Notes under the pieces: generated by a model
Database searches by the model: none
What the model was told of the DNA's origin: nothing
What the model saw: only the letters and a program-made list of their open reading frames with translations
Shown here: positions 12,601-24,496 of the stretch, piece by piece
How positions within the stretch are numbered: the first letter of the stretch is position 1
Layout: the number at the start of each line of letters is the position of its first letter
Source of the DNA: Gyrodactylus bullatarudis
Lineage: Eukaryota; Platyhelminthes; Monogenea; Gyrodactylidea; Gyrodactylidae
Length of the DNA stretch: 64,000 bases
Direction of reading: 5' to 3'
Assembly: GCA_012064415.1 (NCBI GenBank)
Contig: SSNU01000063.1
Span: forward strand, 133,800 to 197,799
Program-made: the position numbers and the translations under genes

Positions 12601-15600
12601 CAATTTGGCGCGGAAATCTCATTTTATTAAACTTTGAGCTGAAAATTTTCATTGATTTGAAAGTGAGAGGATAGTAAAAAAAGGTTTTTCTGGATCAGAA
12701 TTAGACATAAAAATCAATTATGCCAAATCCGATCGAATGATTCACCTCTTCATCGACTGGAAGTTGAATTTCTATATCTTGATCATTTTCCCAACTCAAT
12801 GAAATTTCGACTATCAAATATCAGTTAAAAACCGTTGGGCAAAAACATAATAACAATATCTTGTTTCCTTCTCTAATACTGACCTTTTGGCTATTGTGGT
12901 TTTTACCAATCAAAAATTTTTTTAGCTCAAAATGCAAGAAAATAGGAATTTGGCACCAAATCGAAATTTTAAAAATGAATATATTCTTCGTAAAAATTTT
13001 TTTTCCCTTCAAATTAAAAATAGGTATCATTCATACAAGATCAGCTCTTGAAATAAACTCTTCTAACAAAAAAGAAAAAGTTTGGCTAGCTTAATGAATG
13101 TGCTAGATATTTGTTATTTAGTTTGGTAGTTAGTCGGGATTTGATAAAAGAAATCTGATCAGCCAATAGAATTTGAGTGACATAAGAATTCTCTCTTCAT
13201 GTATTGAAGAAAGCATGTACGAAATACTACAGTAATTCATGCTTGGTTTATTTGTCATGTCGAAAGAGGAAAATTTACCATTCATAAGTTCAGACTATTG
13301 TTTATCATTGTTTAACATTTATGGCATAAAAAATATATTCGGTTCTCTCATTTTCTTTCACAATGGAAAATTTCTCTTTTCGTTTAATTAATTAGGTACA
13401 TTCATAGATGAGCATACAAAAAAAGAGTAACACAACTACTAATCCGTTACGATTAAAAATAATGAATCAGTCATGAACAAGATGGAAAATTTAATACACT
13501 ACATGATTGAAATGTATCGAGTAGGGATAAAATACCAGGAATGTATTTGATAAAGAAAATATCAGGCAATCTAAAATATATATTATTATTAATCAATTTA
13601 ATGCATTTATTTTTATATTTTACACGTCATTCCATTATTGAGAGATTAAAAATAACCGAAAATCGAAAGATGCCCGAGTAATATTTTAATGATTTTAATT
13701 CAGTCGATATTTTCCAGTGTAACCCATCATGTTTCAGTGTTCCTCCAGTGGAACACAACACTTTCTTGCGCGATAATTCAAACTGAAAGATACGCATATT
13801 TGAAAAAATATTTAAAGAAAATTCATCAAACTACAAAAATATGTACAATTTATAAAGATAGCTTTGCACTAATGCTAACCAAAGTATCTTGAAGAAGGGG
13901 AAAGTTTTGAGAATGCAGTCAAATATTTTAAAAAATATTTAGAACGTTGTTTTGAAAACCTACTTGCTAAGGCCTTGTGTAAAAAGAATAACTTTAACGT
14001 AAAACAATAACTGTAAATTAAAAATATGCAATAGTTTAGAAGATAGCTAATCTGTCAAAAATGGATGTTCTTCTCAAAAACTTAATGGTAACAATCGGTT
14101 TTCTTGTCAAATTTTGATCCTGAAAAAACCTTCTTTTAACCGCCCCGCTTTTAAATCTTTTTTTTGGGGAACTGAAAATATTAAACTGGAATTAAATCAT
14201 GTGATAATAAACTTAAAATGATGAGAGGTTTTTATAAAGTTCAAACTGATCTTAAGGCAGCAGACCAACTCAATGCACCTCAGCAGAATCCGTTTCAACG
14301 ACCAAATTTGATATCAGCTGATCACAAAGGAAACTAGAAGCAGAAAACAGTTGATTCTTCAGCTCAAACGTTTATCTCACAGATAAAAGGTTAAACTTTA
14401 TTGAAAATAAAAGGTCTCATTATCAAATGAAGATAAGAGTAAAGAAGAGATTTTGTGTAGCAAAACTTACACATGATAGATTGACTATAACGTTGCTCTC
14501 TTTCTACCTGGCTATGTTGTCTTTTGGCTTGTATAGTTAATCTATGCCGAACAGTTCCCTGAAGAACTATTTGGTACAAAATTATGAACATAAAAGATCT
14601 CAAATCAAAAAGGTTATCCCAATCCCTTAAGGAAAACTTAGATTCGTAAAAGTTTACCTTAATATTTTTTTCATATAAACGCTTTTGATGAAAAAATTGA
14701 GGTTTCTTTAAAAATCATACATTCCCGACTTCATATCGATTGGTTTAGATCAGTTGTGGGGAATATTTCTCATTATTAAGTGAATATTCTTTTAACCAAT
14801 AAACCATATGTCGAAGTTTATTTTTCTTATCTTCAGAAACAGTAGGGAACAATAGAATCTTCTTAATAGAACGTTTCTCAATTCATTTGACTTCCATAAC
14901 TCATGAGAGATGTGAATAGAATCATCATTTTGATTATGTCTCTATCACAATTAAAAAGGGCGTTAAATGTCCAAGAGAATCTTTGTTTGAAACAAATTGT
15001 TTCCTTTAGATAAGTGACGATTGCGTGCGTAAAGCGCTCTGCCCTTTTCCAATTGAGAACAACTTTTAAAATGAGAAAATTGACCAAGAAATTTATGATC
15101 TTAGGCAAAAATGATGATTCATTCAAGACAGTTTATATGCAGTAATATCAAGACTAACAGGTGTCAATATTCGATTATTCATATCAAGATCTGACTTTAT
15201 TTGTAATCGTAAGCATAAATGAAAGTCTGACAATTTTTATGGAGAATTTTAAGCCATCTTTAAAAAAATTAATTAAAAATACAATAACCAAAGTCAGCAT
15301 ATTTTAGACCTTTTAGAAAGAAGGTCAAGGATTTTTCACAGATTATAAAATTAGCATAGGCGTCGATAATTTCTTTTATTTCAAAGAAAACATTTATTTG
15401 AACTCACTTAGTTTCTTTGTACACGTAAGGATAGGATCATTCATATCAAAATAGTAACTATTTACATGCAAAGGATTAAGCTCTAAGCCAGTCGGAGTTC
15501 CGCTGAGTCTTGGACAAATACAAGAATCAGCCAATTCGTCACCGTCTTGATCCACGCAATGGCCACCACTCTGCTGGCATTTAAAGCATTCTAACTGGTT

Positions 15601-18600
15601 CACTTTAACGGCAACTGGAAAAGATTTTTTAAGGGTCCAATCCATAAAGAGAAAACTCAAATTTAACTAATGAATAGACTATCATTGGTTCAAATATCTT
15701 CTTGAAAAAAAAATATTTCCTTAGAAAGTAAAATTTATTCAAGATTTTATAATCTAAAAATATACTTAATTAGATTTTTAGATAACAAGTGTCTTACGAT
15801 TTGTTAAATTATTTTCGAGTGTTATTTTAAGGATTAAAAATTTTCTTCAATGATTAAAAGAACTTACCACACTCGTGATATTCAAGGAACTCTTGATATA
15901 CAGGAACATAGTTCTCTCGACATTGACATGTCTTGACAATCTTGTGCGAGTCTGAAGGTGTTACCTGACAGACTGTATTCTTTCCCCGACATAGAATATC
16001 AACTGAGTTACAGTAATCTCCAATGTCAGCTATCAAAGTAATTTGAAGATATACAAATGTTTAATATGATGATGGGAATTTATGATTTTTATAAAATTCT
16101 TAATTCTTTCATCAAGAAACCGAGTTTTATCAAGCTTTTTTGGAATCTAATTCATGAGGCTCTCTTTCACGTAACGGAGAAAAAAAATTTAGAAAAAATC
16201 AATTTTTAAGGAAAATACGGCAAATTTGAAATCTTGAGTAGCGCCTAATTCCCATTTTTTTGAACTTTTAGTTGAAAATTTTTGCTGATTTCAATGTGAA
16301 AGAGTGATCAAAAGTTGGATTTTAGGATCACATTAAGACAAAAAAACCGATCATCATCATAAAAATTTTAATAAATTCGTCATTTTTCAGGGATCTTGAA
16401 ATATCAAATTTCATCGACTTTCAAGTATGGAAAACGATCAAAATTTGATTTTGACACGATAATGGGCCGATTCTCAATACCAGACTGAGCATATTTAATT
16501 TCTTTGACTAACTGTGATCAACTTTTGATCACTCTCTCACAATTAAATCAACAAAAATTTTCAACTCAGTTCAAAAAAAATACAAGCCAGAAGACAACAT
16601 CAAGTTAGGTAGCAAGCGGACAACGTTATAGTCAATCTATGCCGAAACAGCTCCCTGAAGAATTACTTGGTTAGAATTATGATTCTGAATAGGTATTTTA
16701 AGAATGAAATTCAAAGCACATCTCTCTGATAAAAAAAACACTCTTGAAGAGTTGAAAAAGTTTAATTTAGAGAGATTGATTCTACTAATCTTACTGACAG
16801 CCACTTCAAATAGTTTTCCAAGTAATAGAATTAGATTATTTCATTAAGGATCAAGATGAAAAACCTCAGAGTATTAGCAATTGAGTTCATTCTAATATAT
16901 AATTGTGAAAATCATTGTAAGATTCAAGCTTTAGATGTGATGATGTTAGTGATAGAGTATTATTTTTCTCTTATTGACCTCAGTGTTGTTTTTTTTTTCT
17001 CAAATCTATTGTAGAATGAATTGAATATTATATTCTTCATAATTCACAAAGAACACTGGCATAGATGAGGGGAAAAAAGGCAACAAATTACAATTGAGAA
17101 GTGTTGGTTAGGTGTGTCAGAAAATGCTACATATCAATGTGTGAAAGAAATTATTCAGAGTAATATAGTAGTTTTACAGAGCTCTTCTCCCTCAAGGCTG
17201 AAGATGGGAAAATATTTTTGCAATGTCATTCAATCCTAATTATTGCTTTTTTTCATTCTGTGACCTGGATCGATTTATTAAATGTTACCATTAATTTCAA
17301 ATAAAATTAACGTTGACTCAACCAAAAAGAATGAAGTACAGATATTCTAGCTGAATTTGGAAGTTTATGATATCAATTTTTTCAACAAGTTCTTAACATT
17401 TTCAGAGGATTCATTGTTTCACTGATTTAAGACATTTAAATTTTCGATTTGGCGCAATTTTTTCAGATTTTTAAACTCTGAGTTGAAAATTTTTTTTGAT
17501 TTCAAGGTGTCAGGATCACCAACAGACAAAAAACCATAAAATTTTAACTGATCTCGGATCATCGTGATTTATTAATTTGTATCCCTACCTACTGATTACT
17601 AAAAAGCCCAAATAATTTTCTGAACCACAAATAGAATCAAGATTGCAACGTGTAAAAAGATAGTAAAAGAGATTGAAAGTTGTGTCGCCATCATAAGCTT
17701 GGTGTGAAAATCTATTAATTTTCTAAACAAGATTGAAAAATCAATATTTGGTTATCAAGTATTTAAATTTGCACTTGAGTCTTGAACCTTGTAAAGAAAA
17801 ATAACTAATAACAGCTAATTCATGGAAAAATAACAAAAAGATTTTTCCATCCTTTAAAAGTACCATGAATCATCGAACACTCTTTTAGAATATTAAAAGA
17901 ACTCTGAGAGCATCTGGTAAAATATTTGATGAATTGATAAATAAGATTTTTGACATAGTTTATTTTCAAATTATAAGGTCAAATGTTAATTAAAATTCCA
18001 ACAGCTAGTAATAATAATTGGTAAATGAATCACGAATCAAATTTTATTTTATTCATAACAGTTTGATTACTAGTGTCTTGAAACTTTAATACATTTTAAT
18101 TATGTCAAATAAACTCACCAAGAATAGCTCTACAAAAGAACTCTTCGGGAATAAACGCTGGCGATAGGATCATTTTTGTATCGTCTTTCTTCAAGTTGAG
18201 CATTCCATATTTTTCTTGGGGCCAGCGTATGTTGAGTGGCATTCCTGTCCCTTTTGGACAAAAGCATCCGTAATCTGAGCTGTAAGAGAAATTTTAATTA
18301 AATTTATCCTTAATTGCCACACTTGATAATCTCTATCATGAATAATTTTAGCAAAATTTTATTATTAATCAGATAGGCCTTAGAATATTCTCGAATGATA
18401 AATGATTTACTCTTTCATAGAAGGTTGATTAGTTTCGAGATATTATATTTTTTGAAAACCCATTTCTCAAGATAATAAATGAACAATGAAATAGCTATTA
18501 CCGAGTAATCATAAACATAGAATTCAAACTGCAATTTGACCAAAAGGGTTCGCAAGAGTTAGGCATTTTCAAGAAAACTTCTAATTTTGGGCCGATATCC

Positions 18601-21292
18601 TTCAAGATGATTGGAAAATACAAAATTTTCAATTTCCTTCAATAATTCCCAAATAGATGAGTTTGAGCTCAAAAGGTGAAAAAGTGTAATCTTGACGCAC
18701 GCAAATAACGTTCAAATTTTTCTTCAGGCTAAATTTTTTAACTTCATAATGAGATTCAAAAGAAATTACCTCTCGAGAATGTTTTCCAGATTAACAAGTC
18801 CAAGATCAGATTGAAGGACCTCGTCTGTTTCCTTAATCGGTTTGACATTAGAATTCCTAAAGCAGCTAAAATTTTTCCTCTCACATCGATCACAAAATAA
18901 TGTTCCAGATATTTGGTTTTCTATCAAGATATAGAAAAGTTAAAAATGCATACTATGCATCGCATAGGGCTCCTTTCTAGCAAGTTCAAACTTACTGCAG
19001 GAATTCTCTTGTTCATTAAACTGTGTTCCACCAGGGCAGGTACAAGCACCTGCTCCTGGATGACAGGTACTATTCTGAACATGTGTACATTCACTGTCAA
19101 CTCGACATTTCAGGTTTGTCAACACTGAAAAATTAAGAAAAAAATATGAAGCTAGTTACAATAAATTGACTAAATAACGTCTCAAGATAACTCTACCCAA
19201 GAATGACTGATCTAATAAACCTAGTCGCTTCTAAATGGATTTTATATTGAATTTCCCATTTACTAATAAGCAGACAAAAACTTAATATCAATAATTTCGG
19301 TTTTATTTTTAGATAACTCTCTTGAGACTTTTTGGAATATTTCGGATTTGTTTAGACCTGTTGAGACCTGCTTAAGTAAGTTATTACTAGGGTCCGCAAC
19401 AAAATAGCAAAATTTAGAGAAAAAATAGCAATTTTTATCTAAAATTAGCACTTTAAATTAATAAAAATAGCAATGTTAATAAAATAAGATTTATTAAATT
19501 TTTTACTTTAAATGGAAAATTTTTCTTAGTGAAATTCAATTTATTGTTTTTGGCTGTACGTTCTGCTGATAGTTGATGCTTTGTGCTCGACAAATGCTTT
19601 GTCAGATTATACTTTTTATTTGCTTTGAATGAGGAATCACATATTATACAATATAAGTAATCTTCCTGACTTGTATCAATTGTGAAAATGTTTTGAAAAT
19701 TTGAGAAAACATTTTTAGTGCTACCAGGTATCACCATGTTTCAAGTTGAATTAAAAACTGATAATGAAGACAAAAAACACATAAAATATCAATTCAACAA
19801 TTAATCAATTTAACCAATCAGAAACTTTTGATGATAATAGTGAGGATGAAAAAAGTATTATTAGCTGTTTATCTTATCTTTCTTTGAAACTGAGGGGCTT
19901 GAGAATTAGCAAAAAATAGCATATCAACTAAAAAAACATAGCACTTGGTTACAAATAGCAAAAAATAGCAAAATTATCTTTTGAACTAAACATTTTGAGG
20001 AAGTCTAACATGAATTTTTATGCGTTTCAGAAGATTCTGAACAAAATATCAAAAATAGTAAAATTAGCATTTCTGCGGACCCTAGTTATTACTAATAAAT
20101 GAGTACTAAAAATGGAATTTTATCGATTTTCATTCGAAAACGAAAATCCCGATCATTTCAACTTTGAACTCGTCTAGTTTTCACCCATTATGATATTAAT
20201 GCATAAAATTTGGACAAGTGAAAAAAACTTTTCATTCTGCATCGGATTGAGTTATTTTTATTGAAATAGAACGAAAAAAAAATATTTCGCTTATTAATGG
20301 AGCTAGATTATTGGAAAAAGGTTTACAGGCAAGAGCATAGTGATATTAGTCAAAATACAAATTTTATTATTTTATTGTGAAGTTCAAGCCTTATTTGGTG
20401 CTTCAGAACACATGAGGTTCTAAAAATATTTTTGAAAATTAATGGTCGTACTCATGAGTAATCAGGTAGAAATATTTCGATCGATTATTTTTCAGATAAT
20501 ACATTTTCTAGTTTGGTGTATTTCCGACTTTGAATAATCGCCCATACATTTGGCAAATCTCACAAAATCAGTGCAATTCAATAAGAATGATCATTGATCA
20601 ATGATCAATAGTAAGATCAATGTCACAAATTTAGATGACGAAAAATTATGGAAAATATAAGGCGAATGAATTGACAAAAAATGTCCCAGAATGATGATGG
20701 CAGATTATAGGAAGAAAATACTTGTTTTCTTCAAATATTATGTATAGTTTTTAATTCTACTACTAAAATAAAATTTATTAACATCACGTAAAAGTTAAAT
20801 TAAACTTCATTTTTTTAAACTTTACTTTATGACAATAAGTCAAATCTGTAGAATATATTCTGGGATAAATACGTGCGTATTCTTCAATATAATGTAGCTG
20901 ATTAAAACATTAAATAAAGTTGGAAATTTATAAATAACTTTGCAAGCTTGAATTAAATTTGTTTTATTTGATAAAATTATCTAAAATTACTGAAACCCAT
21001 TTCTGAGTCATGTTTTTTTTTTAAATACGATCATGTAAGCTGTAAAGTAATTGATAGACTTACATTTTTTACATACAATTCCAGAAGATTCTCTAAGGGA
21101 TACGTAACCTCTTGAACAGAAACATTCATCTTTATTCGCGTAGCAAAAACTGTTGGGCACCTTCTTGTGACAAAAGTCAACTGATTGATTACGACATGGT
21201 CCTTCAAATACAACATGATATTCATCAGATAAAAGTTCTCGGAGAAAGATTAGTAAATTTATTATTTTAATGAATAATAAAGTCTTGGACAT
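661..21292 (-). CDS. Secreted/membrane protein: signal peptide, Cys-rich modules, ZP-like domain, C-terminal membrane span (12 exons, 858 aa)
   Basis: Exons (minus strand): 21292-21064, 19124-18996, 18920-18770, 18279-18119, 16029-15868, 15614-15408, 12240-11948, 10265-10123, 8573-8298, 6671-6437, 5412-5232, 1070-661. All junctions are GT/AG, all phases match, and the sum is 2577 nt. The protein starts with a hydrophobic leader (MSKTLLFIKIINLLIFL). Residues about 23-345 are Cys-rich modules on separate exons, EGF-like in spacing but not canonical. Residues about 347-660 look like a ZP domain: paired Cys in the N-half, RLWNPSRDLLIDITC, then a C-half ending ILCVLRLCRDLYWCHW, close to the usual end of ZP-C. 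A KTCSGKFC motif precedes a span at about 740-762 and a 95-residue tail. ZP proteins are type I membrane proteins that polymerise in extracellular or apical matrix, so that role is inferred. I see no basic cleavage site before the span. The exon 9 donor (GTTAGT) and the first exon are the least certain parts. Confidence 0.68.
1392..2684 (-). pseudogene. LINE ORF2 reverse-transcriptase part
   Basis: An open frame of 430 codons, reverse-transcriptase family. Visible blocks in order are FRPISNLPK, the palm AKAFDKLTHSVI, GVPQGSRIGPFLFNL, the catalytic FKYADDLKLV, and GLEINHDKTKFM. These are RT blocks 2 to 7 of jockey/CR1/Rex-like elements. The C-terminal part lacks an RNase H. The N-terminal endonuclease is in other frames upstream, so this is the intact half of a broken ORF2. 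The first listed residue is not a genuine start. Confidence 0.85.
2939..3744 (-). pseudogene. LINE ORF2 apurinic endonuclease fragments
   Basis: Two open pieces (3744-3478 and 3286-2939) in different frames. The first carries IIFWNCRSL and ILTESWL, the N-terminal metal-site region of APE-type LINE endonucleases, then RADRLTRRRGGIAIYI. The second carries FLDLMFTN and TSDHKLLLFNI, which includes the SDH catalytic motif. The stretch between them, 3287-3477, is frame-shifted. Confidence 0.75.
3756..4706 (-). pseudogene. LINE ORF1-like protein, frameshifted
   Basis: The first part (4706-4164, 180 codons, ATG start) is Ser/Thr/Pro-rich and then has SLIVHGILQ...IKKTMPEI, reminiscent of the RRM-like nucleic-acid-binding region of LINE ORF1 proteins. 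A T-run near 4150 marks the frame change to 4061-3756, which is basic and Pro/Ser-rich. The ORF1 assignment rests mainly on its position upstream of ORF2. Confidence 0.5.
5413..6436. other. ZP-like gene intron: no gene seen
   Basis: AT-rich. Short frames at 5507-5910 have no recognisable content. Confidence 0.4.
6672..8297. other. ZP-like gene intron with a dispersed repeat
   Basis: 6719-7060 is one arm of the foldback repeat described at 46631 (it starts CCTAATTGACATAAAGATG). A G11 homopolymer sits at 7678-7688. The 76-codon frame at 7795-8025 is unrecognised. Confidence 0.45.
8574..10122. repeat. Intron with an imperfect inverted repeat (9040-9500) and a hairpin (9703-9777)
   Basis: The left arm (about 9060-9205) and right arm (about 9318-9480) share, in inverse, the TTGATTTGAAA...GGATCAG block that recurs at 12600-12770 and 29310-29960. 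Separately, AAAGCCACACGCACA at 9703 pairs with TGTGTGTGGCTTT at 9765. Confidence 0.5.
10266..11947. other. ZP-like gene intron: no gene seen
   Basis: AT-rich with no long open frame and no recognisable repeat boundary. Confidence 0.4.
12241..15407. repeat. ZP-like gene intron with dispersed repeats
   Basis: 12600-12770 is an inverted copy of 9260-9390. 14476-14590 is a copy of a unit also found at about 16590-16680 and 48780-48835 (key string ACAAGCCAGAAGACAACAT). Short frames here (12821-13094, 13689-13892, 14391-14603, 14878-15126) look non-coding. Confidence 0.45.
16030..18118. repeat. ZP-like gene intron with dispersed repeats
   Basis: About 16230-16560 resembles the repeat arms of 9.1 and 29.4 kb. 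16587-16680 holds the ACAAGCCAGAAGACAACAT unit. No gene seen. Confidence 0.4.
18280..18769. other. ZP-like gene intron: nothing recognised
   Basis: AT-rich intron between the exons ending at 18770 and starting at 18279. No open frame of note. Confidence 0.4.
19388..20084 (-). mobile_element. Non-autonomous hAT-type element with perfect 8-bp target duplication
   Basis: The ends are TAGGGTCCGCA (left) and its inverse TGCGGACCCTA (right), matching the hAT end rule YARNG. Both sides are flanked by GTTATTAC (19380-19387 and 20085-20092), an 8-bp duplication as expected for hAT. The 697-bp body contains one hAT-like zinc-finger ORF and no catalytic domain. It lies in the ZP-like gene intron between the exons at 21064 and 19124. 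Confidence 0.85.
19453..19737 (-). CDS. hAT-element ORF: BED/C2H2-like zinc finger
   Basis: 94 codons from an ATG. The core YLYCIICDSSFKANKKYNLT followed by KHLSSTKH gives the CxxC...HxxxxxH spacing of the N-terminal DNA-binding finger of hAT transposases. The dimerisation and RNase H-like catalytic regions are absent. It is a transposon remnant, although the frame is intact. Any repressor-like activity would be speculation. Confidence 0.65.
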   Translation of the reverse strand: MVIPGSTKNVFSNFQNIFTIDTSQEDYLYCIICDSSFKANKKYNLTKHLSSTKHQLSAERTAKNNKLNFTKKNFPFKVKNLINLILLTLLFLLI

Positions 21293-21856
21293 GATAATAT
21301 CTCTCTTGTTATATAATGGAAAAACTTTCTCTAATGATTCCTCTTGGATATATCTTTTCGATAGCAAGACTTATTCAAGATGTATCAAGTGAGGCTAGAT
21401 TTTACCTTATTATTATTCTGTTATTGAAAAAGTATGGAATTGATGAAGACTAATAAATAAATTGAAGGTGATGAACAAATCCCATGGGATGAACAAAACA
21501 AAGGGGTGGAGATTGCTACATATACAAAAGGTATGTGAATTTATCAAGTTAAATTCAAACTGTTCTCTCATTGGTTGATTTTTAATTATTCCAACTTTCG
21601 TCCAATTGAATTTCTTCTTTCTCATTTGGACTCGAAAGTTTTGAAAAGTATTCAAAAATTCCATTTTATACAAAGATACAAAATATTTTGTGATCTTTAC
21701 AAATTATTCTTTTTTTAACAGCCTTAATGAAAAAAAAATTTGATTGAGAAACCATGGTAGAAGAAAAGAAATGACCATAATGGAGCTAGAATGGTCTGAA
21801 CTGCTAGATTCGTCTCAAGACCATTCTAGCTAGCTAGATTCGTCTTAAATATTCCT
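21293..21856. other. 5' flank of the ZP-like gene (or intron, if the 27.3 kb exon is the true first exon)
   Basis: No TATA box is obvious close to 21292. 21781-21850 starts the GACCATTCTAGCTAGCTAG palindromic repeats of the neighbouring foldback element. Confidence 0.35.
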
Positions 21857-22380
21857 CTCTGCCCTTTTTGTACACCTCGAATACACCATGTATTTTTCAT
21901 CATTAAATTTATACATTTTTAGAATTATAATGGTCTAAACTGCTAGATTCGTCTTAAGACCATTCTAGCTAGCTAGATTGGTCTGAAATATTTAATATTT
22001 ATACCTCTCTACCCGACCACTCTATACGCTCAGCCAGTACCTGTCAGTCTCGATCAGGAGGACAAGGATTTTCGAAGTGTAATTATACGTGTGGCTGTGA
22101 TTCTAGAAGGTGTCTATGCAGGAAGAAGAATATTCTCTGTAATTCTAAATGCCATTCTGATCGGGCATGTAAAATTAAATACAATATAATTCTAAAAATG
22201 TATAAATTTAATGATGGAATGTGGATGATGAGGAATAAATATTAAATATTTCAGACCAATCTAGCTAGCTAGAATGGTCTTAAGACGAATCTAGCAGTTC
22301 AGACCATTATAATTCTAATAATGTATAAATTTAATGATGAAAAATACATGGTGTATTCGAGGTGTACAAAAAGGGCAGAG
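21857..22380. mobile_element. Foldback element with ~144-bp inverted arms
   Basis: The left arm (21857-22001) and right arm (22237-22380) are near-perfect inverse copies. Both contain CTCTGCCCTTTTTGTACACC-type sequence and AGCTAGCTAG. The 235-bp interior carries a Cys-rich coding fragment. A further partial copy of the arm lies at about 22930-23047. Confidence 0.75.
22028..22246 (+). pseudogene. Cys-rich tail of a transposon integrase-like protein
   Basis: The open frame reads GGQGFSKCNYTCGCDSRRCL, then CRKKNILCNSKCH. This is the CxxxCxC...RCxCRK...CxxxCH pattern found at the C terminus of KRBA2-like/transposon-encoded integrases. There is no start codon and no catalytic domain. It sits exactly between the inverted arms, so it is captured or residual coding DNA of an element. 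The family call is from memory of the motif and is moderate. Confidence 0.5.
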
Positions 22381-22381
22381 A

Positions 22382-22802
22382 TTTCGAATTCGCCTGCAGG
22401 AATTCACAGAAATTCGTCATTACGGTGAGAAATCAAACCATTTGAATTTTTCGATCCAGAATATAGAGATTGAACTTTTTCTTGGAAAAAGTAATTTTCT
22501 CTCAAATTCTACGGCCAAATTCGAAATCTTCGTCTAATGTTGATCCTGAATATCAATATTTAACTGCTTCAAATCTTTGAAATCGATAAAAATTTTGGAT
22601 TTGAAAGTTGAAAAAGTGGAAATTTGAAACATTTCTGAAAAAACGGCTTAATTTTGGTCTGATTAAATTTTTTTCGGAAATTTTTTTGTTTTGAAAACTA
22701 ATCAGCTCATTTCATAGTAGAATCCAAAAAATAAATTTTTTCCTGACTTTCTGGATAAAAATGTAAAAACAGGAAATTCTCATCTTCATGTCAACTTGGT
22801 TT
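22382..22802. repeat. Partial copy of the 46.6-kb foldback repeat
   Basis: Closely similar to about 46925-47390, including TTCACAGAAATTCGT, ACGGCCAAATTCGAAATCTTCG and the end CATCTTCATGTCAA. A short fragment of the same end follows at 23048-23105. Confidence 0.7.
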
Positions 22803-23399
22803 AGTATAAGTTCTCGCTTGGTCTTTGAATGTGTGAAATTTATTGTAAGTTTCATTGAGTTAGTCATTTGAGGTTAGTCACTAGAGCTACTGTATCAGTA
22901 AGATATATATGTTGGAGCTTGAATTGTCTGAACTGCTAGATTCGTCTTAAATATTCCTCTCTGCCCTTTTTGTACACCTCGAATACACCATGTATTTTTC
23001 ATCATTAAATTTATACATTTTTAGAATTATAATGGTCTGAACTGCTAGACTTTCTGGATAAAAATGTAAAAACAGGAAATTCTTATCTTCATGTCAATTA
23101 GGTTTATATATATCTTAATTGAAGATATTTACCTAAGTGCCCGATATTGAACGAACAACGAGAAAAATTGAAATCTGAGTTTAAATATCAGAAATTATAT
23201 GTACGTAAATGTACCTATGACTAATTATATGTTGGATGTTTAATAAACATTGTTTATTTTATTTTCAATTAGTTGTGGCCATCACAGTGAAGCTTAAACC
23301 ATTAAACTTTTAAAAGCTTCATTTAGCTAGTAACAACAAAAAGAACCTTATATTTGCAATAATATTAAGCCTGATAAAGTATTTGACGAGACATGTTAA

Positions 23400-23912
23400 C
23401 TCTCAAAGTTCCAACGAATGTTTTTTCATGACTCGGATTCAATCTTTTGTCAATCTAATGGTTTGTGAATACGCTGATTACGAATCTAGAGTTGTTTTAA
23501 TGCAATTATTTTTGGTTCAGAAGTTATCGATCAGAGAATGGGTCAGTTTTTGATCCAAAAACAGGTTATTTTTGTAGCTTTAGCAGATAGAGTTCAGGCG
23601 ATTGCATCTCTGAATTCTAGAGGTATGATTCCACGATAAAAGTTATCTTACTTTTTATCTATGACCCTGGGAAGTAGGTTTTCAAAAAAACCTTTTTAAA
23701 CAAAAATTAATTTATTGAAAAAAATCAACTCTCTCTGAATTAATATAGCGCGAGTTTGACGAATGATAGAGCTAAGATATTTGCGTATTCCAGGAGATTA
23801 ATAAATTTCCAATCGAATGGGTGGTAAACGAAGTATTTTCTGAGGCTTCAATGAATAATAATGAGTTGCTAAAATGACGTGTGATGGAAGTCTCACTGTG
23901 GGACCTCAAGGG
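23400..23912. mobile_element. piggyBac-type MITE flanked by TTAA
   Basis: TTAA occurs at 23396-23399 and 23913-23916. The ends are CTCTCAAAGTTCCA and the inverse of CCCTTGAGGTCCCA, related to the CCCTTAAAGTCCCA ends at 30540. The core includes GCGTATTCCAGGAGATTAAT. There is no coding capacity. Confidence 0.65.
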
Positions 23913-24496
23913 TTAAATTCGGGGAGAACCATACCAATTTTTTGTTCCAGCTCACTTTCAAATTTTTTAAATTTTAAGTGTTATAAAATAGTGAATTTAA
24001 TCCTTGTTGCGACAATTGCTCAAACTTTTGCTTAATTATTTGCGAGTATCTTATAATAACAAAAATTATAAAATGAAAAATAATAATTATTATTTTTAGT
24101 ATCATACTTGATAGTAGTTCTGTAAATAGTTTTTATATACAGGGAAATTAAATGTCTATTTGATCACAGGTGTTTTGATCGTGAAATCCAGATCATATTT
24201 TTATCCAAAATCTTTATTATAAGGTTTCTTATCAAAGTAAAATAAAACGATTGATGGTTCAAAAAATTAATTTATTTATTAAAAAATAATCTAGAAGCTC
24301 TTATTTGATCCTAAGTACAATTATTAGAGAATTCACTGTAGTTTTATACGGGATAAGATTTATCAATTTCGGCCACTCCAAACGCTCTGAACTATATGCT
24401 TTAAATTTTGTTCTGATATTACAAAATTCAAATTGTACAATATACATCAATTTTTGAGATTAGCTATCTATGAAAAAATCTTAGATTTCCATTCAA

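Noticed and set aside
12821..13094. Overlapping short ORFs on both strands
   Set aside because: Within dispersed repeat sequence; Phe/Lys/Ile-rich translations of AT-rich DNA.
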